A DNA stretch of 64,000 bases from Mycolicibacterium moriokaense (lineage in GTDB: Bacteria; Actinomycetota; Actinomycetes; Mycobacteriales; Mycobacteriaceae), in contig NZ_QJJU01000007.1 in NCBI RefSeq assembly GCF_003201655.1, positions 124,001 through 188,000 of the forward strand. Direction: 5' to 3'. A model generated the notes under the pieces. That model worked only from the letters and a program-made list of their open reading frames with translations. It ran no database searches and was not told the DNA's origin. Positions within the stretch are counted from its first letter, which is position 1. Each line of letters begins with the position of its first letter. Position numbers and translations under genes: made by a program. Below, piece after piece: positions 51,376-60,035 of the stretch.

Positions 51376-51947
51376 CCGTCAGGCAGCACGACGGCCACCA
51401 CGCTCGCCAGGTCGTCGGCGTTCTCGGTGAACGTCCCCGAGCCACAGCTGGCCTGCACCAGCGCGCCGAGCAGACCGAACTCCAGCGTCTCGACCACCTC
51501 AGGCCATGCACCCGAGCGCAACACTGTGCGCACGCGCCGTTGCAGCTCCGCGTGGATCCGCTGCCGGATCGCGCGAACGGACGGCGCGTCGCAGATGAGC
51601 GCGCTCGAGCAGGCCGCCGCGATTCCCGGTTCGTCGGCCAGCAGCATGACCAACTGCGAGAACTGTGCGGATATCCGCGCTTGCGCGGATTGTTCGAGGT
51701 CGACCACCAACGGCGCGGCCCGCAGCCGCTCGAGATAGATCTCGGCGACGATCGCGTCCTTCGACCGGAAGTAGGCGCAGATCTCGCCGTGAGAAACGCC
51801 AGCGCGCTTGGCGATCGACCGCATGGTGATCCCGCAGTACGGCACTTCTCGCAGCAGATCGATCGTCGCATCGAGCACCCGCTGCCCGATCTCGTCGTCG
51901 AGACGGGTGCGGTCGTCGTAGGACCGCAGGTATACGACGTCAGCCAT
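51372..51947 (-). CDS. TetR-family regulator (second of a coupled pair)
   Basis: The 191-residue product from ATG 51947 has a TetR DNA-binding domain (LDATIDLLREVPYCGITMRS; IAKRAGVSHGEICAYFRSKD) and a helical C-terminal domain. Its start lies 8 bp inside the upstream TetR gene, so two unrelated TetR proteins are translated from one message. The recognition helix contains VSHGEICAYF with an unusual Cys. Targets are unknown; no operator could be picked. Confidence 0.85.
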   Translation of the reverse strand: MADVVYLRSYDDRTRLDDEIGQRVLDATIDLLREVPYCGITMRSIAKRAGVSHGEICAYFRSKDAIVAEIYLERLRAAPLVVDLEQSAQARISAQFSQLVMLLADEPGIAAACSSALICDAPSVRAIRQRIHAELQRRVRTVLRSGAWPEVVETLEFGLLGALVQASCGSGTFTENADDLASVVAVVLPDG

Positions 51948-52524
51948 TCGAGTCGCGGCCCAACAGATCGGCCAGCGCGACGGCCAAGTCATGAAGCCCC
52001 GTCTTGAGCGAATACGTCTTATCCACAGTCCAATTCACGATGCCGCCGGTCAACGCGCCGACGATGATGTCGGCCAGCGTCTGGGCGTCGTGGCGGGCGG
52101 TGACCTCGCCGCGGGCAACGCCTTCCTTGACGAGTTCGAGGAATGTGTCGTGCATGGCGAAACCACGCTGAATGCCGTACCCCGCGGCGGCCAGCATCTC
52201 CGCGATCACCTCGCGATAGGTGTCACTCGAACTGCTCAGCGCTTTCGCGATGTCGTCGAATATCCCGATCAATCGCGCCGGAATCGGCTCATCGGCGCGA
52301 TCGAACACGACGTCGTGGAGGTTGAGCAGGCGGCTCTCAGCAAGCGCCTGCATCATGTCGTGCCGGGTGGCGAAGTGGTTGAAGAACGTTCGATTCGCGA
52401 CGTCGGCGCGCTCGCAGATGTCCTCGATCGTCGTGGCAGACGCGCCCTGTTCCAGGAACAGGTCGAAAGCCGCACCCAGAATTCGGTCGCGCACTTCCTG
52501 CTTGCGGCGATCTATCCTGTTCAC
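51940..52524 (-). CDS. TetR-family regulator (first of a coupled pair)
   Basis: The 194-residue product [20 protein letters not shown], then [20 protein letters not shown] and [14 protein letters not shown], is a standard TetR domain with an AcrR-like C-terminal ligand pocket. It is divergent from the gamma-carbonic-anhydrase-fold gene (70 bp) and 5' to the second TetR with an 8-bp overlap. Which of its neighbours it controls cannot be told from sequence. Confidence 0.87.
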   Translation of the reverse strand: MNRIDRRKQEVRDRILGAAFDLFLEQGASATTIEDICERADVANRTFFNHFATRHDMMQALAESRLLNLHDVVFDRADEPIPARLIGIFDDIAKALSSSSDTYREVIAEMLAAAGYGIQRGFAMHDTFLELVKEGVARGEVTARHDAQTLADIIVGALTGGIVNWTVDKTYSLKTGLHDLAVALADLLGRDSNG

Positions 52525-52594
52525 GGCTGAATCCTACGATCCAATGCAGATAACCGCAAGCATGCACTCTTCTGCAACCAATACGATGACCCGC

Positions 52595-53119
52595 ATGCCT
52601 GAGCCGCTGATTCTGCCCATTCGCGGTCGCGAACCCTCGCTTCATGCCGAAAGCTGGCTCGCGCCCAACGCCTGCGTGATCGGCCAGGTGACGCTCGCCG
52701 CCAGGGCCAGCGTCTGGTATGGAGCCACGCTGCGCGCCGAGGCCGAGCCGATCGAAATCGGATTCGGCACGAATATCCAGGACGGCGTCACCATCCACGT
52801 CGACTCCGAATTCCCGGTCAGCGTCGGCGCCGGGGTCAGCGTCGGCCACAACGCGGTGCTGCACGGCTGCGTTGTCGAGGACGACGTTCTGATCGGCATG
52901 GGCGCTGTCATTCTCAACGGGGCGACGATCGGCAAGGGCTCTCTGATCGCGGCGGGCGCGTTGGTCCCGCAGGGCGTCGCGGTGCCGCCACGATCCCTGG
53001 TGGCCGGCGTGCCTGGCAGTGTCCGGCGCGAGCTCAGCGATGCCGAGATCGCCAACAACCGCCACAACGCCGAGGTGTATCAACGGCTCATCGAGCTGCA
53101 TCGCGACGCCATCGGCTAA
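52595..53119 (+). CDS. Gamma-carbonic-anhydrase-fold hexapeptide-repeat protein
   Basis: The 174-residue product is a left-handed beta-helix of hexapeptide repeats followed by a C-terminal helix ([20 protein letters not shown]). The three gamma-CA zinc histidines are readable: one in VTIHVDSE and two in [18 protein letters not shown] also fits. It is probably a trimer that is a carbonic anhydrase or an acyl/acetyltransferase-like relative. ATG 52595 is used; a TACGAT -10-like hexamer 7 nt upstream would give a leaderless message. ATG 52586 would overlap that hexamer. Confidence 0.85.
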   Translation: MPEPLILPIRGREPSLHAESWLAPNACVIGQVTLAARASVWYGATLRAEAEPIEIGFGTNIQDGVTIHVDSEFPVSVGAGVSVGHNAVLHGCVVEDDVLIGMGAVILNGATIGKGSLIAAGALVPQGVAVPPRSLVAGVPGSVRRELSDAEIANNRHNAEVYQRLIELHRDAIG

Positions 53120-53208
53120 TCCCTCAGTGGCACAAGCCGTCTGGCAATGCTGTGAGTTCGCACCCGATAATTTGATTTAGATTCGACGGCGGCGGGTACG
53201 TCCGTACG

Positions 53209-54357
53209 GTGACTTCCGTGCGAATCCTGGTTACCGGCGCCACCGGTTATGTCGGCTCGCGGCTCGTCAGTGCGCTGCTCGATGAGGGCCACGACGTCGT
53301 CGCCACCACGCGAGACCCCGACCGGCTGGCCGACTTCGGCTGGCATGACCAAGTCACCGGCGTCGCGTTGGACGCCCGCGACGAAGCTTCTGCCAAGCAG
53401 GCTTTCGCCGACGCGGGACCGATCGACGTCGTGTACTACCTGGTGCACGCCATCGGCCAACCGGACTTTCGCGACGCCGACAACCAAGCCGCCGCCAACG
53501 TCGCCAACGCTGCCAAGGACGGTGGGGTCCGGCGGATCGTTTACCTCGGCGGCTTCGTCCCCGAGGGCGACGAACTTTCTGAACACCTGACCAGTCGCGC
53601 CGAGGTGGCCCACTGTTTGAGTGTCGATGGCGGGCCCGACGTGGTGTGGCTGGGTGCCGCGATGATCATCGGCTCGGGGTCGACGTCCTTCGAGATGCTC
53701 CGCTACGTCGGCGACCGGTTCTGGTTGACGCCGATGCCGTCGTGGTCGGCGAATCCGATCGATCCGATCTCGATCCGCGACGTTTTGTACTACCTCGTCG
53801 CTGCTTTCGACGGTGAGCGCGTGCCCGCCGGCGCCTACGACATCTTCGGCCCTGACACGACGACATACGGTGACCTGCTGCGGGCCTATGCCAGGGTCTC
53901 TGGCAGGTGGCGTGCGGAAGTTGCCATTAACGGCGTGGACACCAGTGTGGTGTCCCGGATGACGGCCGCGGTGCTGCCCGTCCCAGGCGGCCTTGCCGCC
54001 GATCTGGTGGAGTCCCTCGATCATCCGATGATGGCGTCCGAGGCGCGGCTGCGCGATTTCGTGCCCGATCCACCCGGCGGGCTGCTGGGCGTCGACCATG
54101 CGATTTCCCGTGCGCTGTCAAGCGATCGACCGCGACCGGTCAACGACCTCGCCGACCCACACCATCTAGCCGATACCGATCCGTCGTGGGCTGGGGGAGA
54201 CACCGTGCGCATCCAACAGCTGGCTCGCGCGGTGACCCCGTCGATCGCGCGGCCTGCGCTCGGCCTGCTCGAGCTGATGCCAGGCCCCGTCGCGGCCGCG
54301 CTGCGAACCGGGCTTGACACTCTGATCAACTTGGTGCCGAGGCTCAAACCGGCATGA
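53209..54357 (+). CDS. Atypical NAD(P)-binding SDR (epimerase/NmrA-like)
   Basis: The 382-residue product starts at GTG 53209 with an extended Rossmann TGATGYVGSR motif. Its later features include YLGGFVPEGDELSEHLTSRA, typical of the atypical SDR group (DUF2867/NAD(P)H-binding) rather than a classical YxxxK enzyme. The last 130 residues are helical and may contact membrane. It is coupled by ATGA overlap to a CPBP protease gene. Substrate unknown; a reductase or a redox-sensing NAD(P) binder are both possible. Confidence 0.85.
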   Translation: MTSVRILVTGATGYVGSRLVSALLDEGHDVVATTRDPDRLADFGWHDQVTGVALDARDEASAKQAFADAGPIDVVYYLVHAIGQPDFRDADNQAAANVANAAKDGGVRRIVYLGGFVPEGDELSEHLTSRAEVAHCLSVDGGPDVVWLGAAMIIGSGSTSFEMLRYVGDRFWLTPMPSWSANPIDPISIRDVLYYLVAAFDGERVPAGAYDIFGPDTTTYGDLLRAYARVSGRWRAEVAINGVDTSVVSRMTAAVLPVPGGLAADLVESLDHPMMASEARLRDFVPDPPGGLLGVDHAISRALSSDRPRPVNDLADPHHLADTDPSWAGGDTVRIQQLARAVTPSIARPALGLLELMPGPVAAALRTGLDTLINLVPRLKPA

Positions 54358-55004
54358 CGGAGCCGGCCCCGACTCATCCCGAACCGTCGGCGGTGATCCG
54401 GCGCCGAAGGGTCATTGTCGCGGCCGTGGTGGTTATCGGCGGTGCGCTGCTTGGATTTTCGCTGACTCGGCAGGCCGGTGACACGTCGTTCTTCTGGTTG
54501 ACCCTCGCGCTCGCGGCGGTCTGGACGGTCGGGGCCTTTGCATCCGGCCCGCTGCACCTCGGCTCCAATCGACACCCCGTGATCAGCGGGACGGTAATCG
54601 GTTTGGCGCTCGGCGGGTTGTTTGTGGCGGGCGGCATGGTCGCGCGCGAAATTCCCGGTGTGCGCGAATACATAACGCGGGTACTCGAATTCGCCAACTA
54701 CGGTCCGCTGGCGCTGGTCGTGTTCATCACGGTGCTCAATGGGATCGCGGAGGAGCTGTTCTTTCGCGGCGCGCTCTATACCGCCCTTGGCAAGGCCTAC
54801 CCCGCCGTGGTGTCAACGGTCATCTACGTGATTGCCACGTCGGCAACAACCGGAAATCCGATGCTGGGTGTCGCCGCCTTGGTTGTTGGCGCGGTATGCG
54901 CGTTCGAACGCCGCAGCACCGGCGGCGTGCTTGCACCAATGCTGACCCACTTCTTCTGGGGACTGGTCATGGTGCTGGCACTGCCACCGGTGTTCGGCGT
55001 CTAG
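54354..55004 (+). CDS. CPBP-family intramembrane metalloprotease
   Basis: The 216-residue product has about six membrane helices. The CPBP signature EExxxR reads GIAEELFFRGALYT, and a His in PMLTHFFWGLVMV supplies the second motif, so the catalytic residues are present. CPBP (Abi/CAAX-like) proteases cleave prenylated or membrane proteins. Its ATG overlaps the preceding SDR gene by 4 bp, so the two are co-expressed. The substrate is unknown. Confidence 0.88.
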   Translation: MTEPAPTHPEPSAVIRRRRVIVAAVVVIGGALLGFSLTRQAGDTSFFWLTLALAAVWTVGAFASGPLHLGSNRHPVISGTVIGLALGGLFVAGGMVAREIPGVREYITRVLEFANYGPLALVVFITVLNGIAEELFFRGALYTALGKAYPAVVSTVIYVIATSATTGNPMLGVAALVVGAVCAFERRSTGGVLAPMLTHFFWGLVMVLALPPVFGV

Positions 55005-55006
55005 CG

Positions 55007-55357
55007 CTAGAACAGGTCGTCGAGGGACGGGGTCGACTTGCGGTCGGCCAGCTTCTGCACCACCCATTGGTTCAACGAGACGCCCTGTTCGTTGGCCTCG
55101 ACCGCCAGTCGCGAATGCAGCGATGGTGACGTGCGCACGTGGAATTCGCCGCTGTACCGTCGGTCGGTCAACGATTCCGGGGGTGTCGTGCCTGCCGCCA
55201 CCATCTCCTCGACCCGCTCGGCGACCTCACGTTCGAGACTCTCGATCGCTTCGTGCGGAGTCGGGGCACGCGAAAACCGGAAGGGATATTCGAGGCACAC
55301 GGCGACATACTCGTGGTAATCCGGCGACCACTCGGCGCGGTAGGTGTATTGAGGCAT
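55007..55357 (-). CDS. HicB-family antitoxin-like protein without a HicA partner
   Basis: The 116-residue product has a HicB N-terminal domain (AEWSPDYHEYVAVCLEYPFR) and a C-terminal Arc/ribbon-helix-helix segment (SGEFHVRTSPSLHSRLAVEA; NEQGVSLNQWVVQKLA). HicB normally neutralises the HicA mRNA interferase and represses its own operon. Only 94 bp separate its start from the upstream echA stop, too little for HicA, and none is found downstream either, so it is an orphan. Two inverted repeats upstream fit autoregulation. Confidence 0.85.
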   Translation of the reverse strand: MPQYTYRAEWSPDYHEYVAVCLEYPFRFSRAPTPHEAIESLEREVAERVEEMVAAGTTPPESLTDRRYSGEFHVRTSPSLHSRLAVEANEQGVSLNQWVVQKLADRKSTPSLDDLF

Positions 55358-55380
55358 GGGCCGAGCATGACGAGCGCGTC

Positions 55381-55424
55381 CGACAAATAGTGTCGTTCAA
55401 AACTTGGTCCCGTATGTGGGACCA
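55381..55424. promoter_or_regulatory. Two inverted repeats upstream of hicB-like gene
   Basis: CGACA-AATAG-TGTCG (55381-55395) and TGGTCCC-GTATGT-GGGACCA (55405-55424) both have perfect arms. They lie 24-67 bp upstream of the HicB-like start and just after the echA stop. They could be paired operators for the RHH domain; the second could also be the echA terminator. Confidence 0.55.
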
Positions 55425-55451
55425 CGTTTCAGAGGAGGCATATCCCCGAAT

Positions 55452-56273
55452 CTAGGAGTCGGTGAAATTCGCAGCTCGGCGCTGCTGGAACGCCTTGGTG
55501 CCTTCGCGGAAGTCGTTGGATTCGAGCAGCATCAACTGGCCCTGCTTCTCACGCTCCAGCGCCGCCTCCAACTCCACAAGCGTCGCGGCATTGATCGCGT
55601 GCTTGGTCTTGCGCAGCGCTGCCACAGGCCCGGAGGCCAGCGTGGCCACCACCTTGTCGACCTCCGCGTCGAGCTGGTCGGCCGGATACATCGCCGTCAC
55701 CAGGCCCCACTCGTACGCCTCCGCGGCCGGGATCCGCTCGGCAAGCAACGCCATCCGCATGGCGCGGTGACGGCCGACCGAAGCTGCGATCAACGCCGAC
55801 GCTCCACCGTCGGGCATCAACCCGATCTTCGTGAACGCCAGCATGAAAAACGCTTTCTCCGAAGCCAATACGACATCGCATGCCAATGCCAAAGACGCAC
55901 CGACACCGGCCGCCGGTCCCTGTACGACCGCCACCACCGGCTGTGGGAGGTTCACGATCGACCGGACCGCGGCGTTGGCAGCGTCGAGGACGTCGGCCGG
56001 GGTTCCGTTCGCGCCGGGGTTGGCGTGGTCCTCCTCGCTGATTCCCGCACCGGAGGAAAAGCCGCGGCCGGCTCCACCGAGCCGCACGATTTTGACCCGC
56101 GGGTCGCCCGCGGCCTGCTCCAGCGCGTCGCCGATCCCCTTGAGCATGGCCGCCGTGAGCGAGTTCAGGCTGTCCGGACGGTTCAGCGTCACAGCCAATA
56201 CACCGTCGACAAGGTCGACGGAGAGGTCGTCGATGCTGGTGTACGCGTCGGCGCTGGAGTCGATGGTCGTCAT
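55452..56273 (-). CDS. Enoyl-CoA hydratase/isomerase (EchA10/11-like)
   Basis: The 273-residue product from ATG 56273 (MTTIDSSADAYTSIDDLSVD) has crotonase loops GRGFSSGAGISEED and VQGPAAGVGASLALACDVV. Asp in GLMPDGGASALIAA replaces the usual catalytic Glu, as in isomerase-type members. A TAGGGT hexamer (56286-56281) lies 7 nt upstream of the ATG, so the transcript may be leaderless. Divergent from mcr, this is the arrangement of echA10/echA11 and mcr in M. tuberculosis; which paralogue it corresponds to is uncertain. Confidence 0.9.
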   Translation of the reverse strand: MTTIDSSADAYTSIDDLSVDLVDGVLAVTLNRPDSLNSLTAAMLKGIGDALEQAAGDPRVKIVRLGGAGRGFSSGAGISEEDHANPGANGTPADVLDAANAAVRSIVNLPQPVVAVVQGPAAGVGASLALACDVVLASEKAFFMLAFTKIGLMPDGGASALIAASVGRHRAMRMALLAERIPAAEAYEWGLVTAMYPADQLDAEVDKVVATLASGPVAALRKTKHAINAATLVELEAALEREKQGQLMLLESNDFREGTKAFQQRRAANFTDS

Positions 56274-56346
56274 AGAAGGCACCCTAGATCTGGCGACATG
56301 GTTATACAAGTAAGCTATGTCGCGGTCATCTACGAAGGGGTAGGCA

Positions 56347-57441
56347 ATGGCGGGACCACTGCAGGGATTGCGAGTCGTCGAGCTGGCAGGGATCGGCCCT
56401 GGGCCACACGCCGCGATGCTTCTCGGCGACCTCGGGGCCGACGTCGTCCGCGTCGAGCGGCCCGGTAAGGGGCCTGGACCCGCGACAGAGCCCGGGCGCG
56501 ACTACCTGCTGCGCAACCGGCGATCGGTCGCTGCGAACCTGAAGAGCGAGGAGGACCGCGACCTCGTTTTGCGGTTGATCGCCAAGGCCGACGTCCTGAT
56601 CGAGGGTTTCCGCCCGGGTGTCACCGAGCGCCTCGGCCTCGGTCCGCTGGACTGCGCCAAGGTGAACGAGCGGCTGATCTATGCGCGCATGACTGGCTGG
56701 GGCCAGACCGGTCCACGCAGCCAGCAGGCCGGCCATGACATCAACTACATCTCGCTGAACGGTCTGTTGCACGCTGTCGGCCGCGCCGACGACCGTCCCG
56801 TTCCGCCGCTGAATCTGGTCGGCGACTTCGGCGGCGGCTCAATGTTTCTCGTCGTCGGCGTCCTGTCTGCGCTGTGGGAGCGCGAGCGATCCGGCAAGGG
56901 TCAGATCATCGACGCGGCCATGGTCGACGGCTCCAGCGCTCTCGCGACGATGATGTGGGCGTTCCGGGCAATGGGCATGTGGAGCGACGACCGCGGTGTG
57001 AACATGCTCGACACCGGCGCGCCGTACTACGACACCTACACCTGCGCTGACGGTCGCTTCGTCGCCGTCGGCGCCATCGAACCGCAGTTCTACGCCGAAC
57101 TGCTGGCCAAGCTTGGCCTCGACGCTGCCGACCTGCCTGACCAAAACGATGTCAGCCGCTGGCCCGAACTACGCGCCAAGCTGACCGAGGTTTTCGCGTC
57201 ACAGGATCGCGACCACTGGGCCAAGGTGTTCGCCGACAGCGACGCTTGCTGCACGCCGGTGCTGTCGTTCGGTGAGGTCGAATCGGAGCCACACAACACC
57301 GAGCGCGACACCTTCTATCGCGAGAACGACTACCTGTTTCCCGCACCGGCGCCGCGGTTTTCGCGCACCGTGCCATCCAAGCCGAAGCCGCCGGGAGTGC
57401 CCGGCGCCGACACCGAAGCCGTCCTTCGCGACTGGGTATAG
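56347..57441 (+). CDS. mcr: Alpha-methylacyl-CoA racemase
   Basis: The 364-residue product is a family III CoA-transferase fold racemase that epimerises the C2 methyl branch of (2R)/(2S)-methylacyl-CoA, needed to degrade branched fatty acids and sterol side chains. It begins [20 protein letters not shown] and contains [20 protein letters not shown]. The catalytic pair is His130 (QAGHDINYI) and Asp160 ([11 protein letters not shown]), equivalent to His126/Asp156 of the M. tuberculosis enzyme. Overall identity to Mcr as I recall it is high. It leads an operon with an SDR and a nitronate monooxygenase. Confidence 0.95.
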   Translation: MAGPLQGLRVVELAGIGPGPHAAMLLGDLGADVVRVERPGKGPGPATEPGRDYLLRNRRSVAANLKSEEDRDLVLRLIAKADVLIEGFRPGVTERLGLGPLDCAKVNERLIYARMTGWGQTGPRSQQAGHDINYISLNGLLHAVGRADDRPVPPLNLVGDFGGGSMFLVVGVLSALWERERSGKGQIIDAAMVDGSSALATMMWAFRAMGMWSDDRGVNMLDTGAPYYDTYTCADGRFVAVGAIEPQFYAELLAKLGLDAADLPDQNDVSRWPELRAKLTEVFASQDRDHWAKVFADSDACCTPVLSFGEVESEPHNTERDTFYRENDYLFPAPAPRFSRTVPSKPKPPGVPGADTEAVLRDWV

Positions 57442-57472
57442 GCCGGTTCTTTCAAAGAGAGGAAAACATTCA

Positions 57473-59252
<1,780 letters not shown>

Positions 59253-59337
59253 AAAGCTCAGGAAATAGGGGAATCGACGAGACGCCCGAACTGGGCAGTT
59301 GTCGCAGGTGAGCGCGCGCCGCAAGGCGCGCGCCTAC

Positions 59338-59493
59338 TCAGACGGCGGCGCGCAGGGGGTGCTCGTCGTCGAGCTGCTCCGAGGTGTCGCCCTCAACGAG
59401 GAAATCCCCGTGGTAGAGCGCCTCGAAGTCAACCTTGATGACATCAGCACTGGTGTCGTCGATCCACATGTACTGGACAGTAACCATCACCAT
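59338..59493 (-). CDS. 51-residue acidic protein
   Basis: This short ORF reads MVMVTVQYMWIDDTSADVIK and ends DDEHPLRAAV. It is strongly acidic with two aromatic-rich strands. Third codon positions are G or C at about 43 of 51 codons, whereas the plus-strand frame over the same bases has more A/T there, so the minus-strand reading is preferred. Three in-frame starts (59493, 59490, 59487) are possible and the ribosome site is weak. No family is recognised. It faces the nitronate monooxygenase convergently. Confidence 0.55.
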   Translation of the reverse strand: MVMVTVQYMWIDDTSADVIKVDFEALYHGDFLVEGDTSEQLDDEHPLRAAV

Positions 59494-59584
59494 TAAGAGT
59501 TCTTTGAGTCACGATTCGGAAAATGGTGGCAATTCTTACCGCGGGGTAGGTTCGCGGGCTACCCGCCGGTAGCCCAAACCACGT

Positions 59585-59642
59585 CGAGCAGACGCAAAAG
59601 CCCCTCGAAATGCCCACGATGAGGGGCTTTTGCGTCTGCTCG
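59585..59642. terminator. Strong bidirectional intrinsic terminator
   Basis: Perfect 22-bp arms (59585-59606 and 59621-59642) enclose a 14-nt loop. The stem contains AAAAGCCCC/GGGGCTTTT, so each strand ends its GC stem with a T-tract. Such long perfect stems with U-tracts are unusual in mycobacteria. It lies directly 3' of the DoxX pseudogene and on the other side faces the small acidic ORF. Confidence 0.85.
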
Positions 59643-59665
59643 CGGGACCTCGGGCAGCCTTTCCG

Positions 59666-59870
59666 CTAGCCTGCCGGGGCGGTGAAGTGGATCGGGTTCG
59701 ACCCGTTCAGCAATATCCATGTCAGCAGCGCCGCGGCGATCGCCAGGAGCAGCAGACCCAACCCCACCCCGGGCCTGAATCATCGTTGCGCCGACGCCGA
59801 TACGCAGCACGAGCAGGCCTGCATTGGCCAACGATGTGGTGGCCGGGGTACCCAAATCGGTCGTCGCCAT
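59666..59870 (-). pseudogene. DoxX-family gene remnant (internal deletion and frameshift)
   Basis: From ATG 59870 the frame reads MATTDLGTPATTSLANAGLL then VLRIGVGATMIQA, a DoxX N-terminus with its first membrane helix. Around 59770 the reading switches frame: the second frame gives PGVGLGLLLLAIAAALLTWI and then LLNGSNPIHFTAPAG before TAG at 59666-59668, a plausible last helix and tail of the same protein. The middle two helices (roughly 300-400 bp expected) are missing. The simplest view is an internal deletion that left both ends. An intact family member is at 40894-41424. Confidence 0.75.
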
Positions 59871-59965
59871 GGTCGGCAGCCTATGCGGCTGTGCGAACGC
59901 TGCGGACGGCTCCCTGGTGAACACCACACCGTGCCGCGCCGTAGTTACGTTGGAGGGGCGACGTG

Positions 59966-59995
59966 TTGACCATCTTAAGTTATCGTTGATAAGTT
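59966..59995 (+). promoter_or_regulatory. mmpL promoter with overlapping inverted repeat
   Basis: TTGACC (59966-59971) and TAAGTT (59990-59995) are separated by 18 bp, a sigma-A-like promoter 40 bp before the mmpL GTG. TTATC-GTT-GATAA (59980-59992) sits in the spacer and overlaps the -10, a suitable operator for the TetR encoded at 62288. Two further small palindromes (GAGATATCTC, TCACATGTGA) follow. Confidence 0.6.
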
Positions 59996-60035
59996 AGCGG
60001 AGATATCTCACATGTGATGAACGGAAGGGCACGAC

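Noticed and set aside
53116..54099. 327-residue minus-strand frame
   Set aside because: Lies opposite a convincing Rossmann-fold SDR gene and has no recognisable motif.
55404..56468. 354-residue plus-strand frame
   Set aside because: Opposite the echA gene, which has clear crotonase loops; the plus frame has none.
59299..59496. 65-residue plus-strand ORF ending in three His
   Set aside because: It overlaps the minus-strand 51-residue ORF; third positions are less GC-biased and it lacks a ribosome site, so the minus-strand reading is preferred.
59559..59927. 122-residue minus-strand ORF read as one protein
   Set aside because: Only its first 33 residues after the internal Met look like DoxX; the rest is out of frame, and the stop of the true frame is at 59666. 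Treated as a pseudogene.
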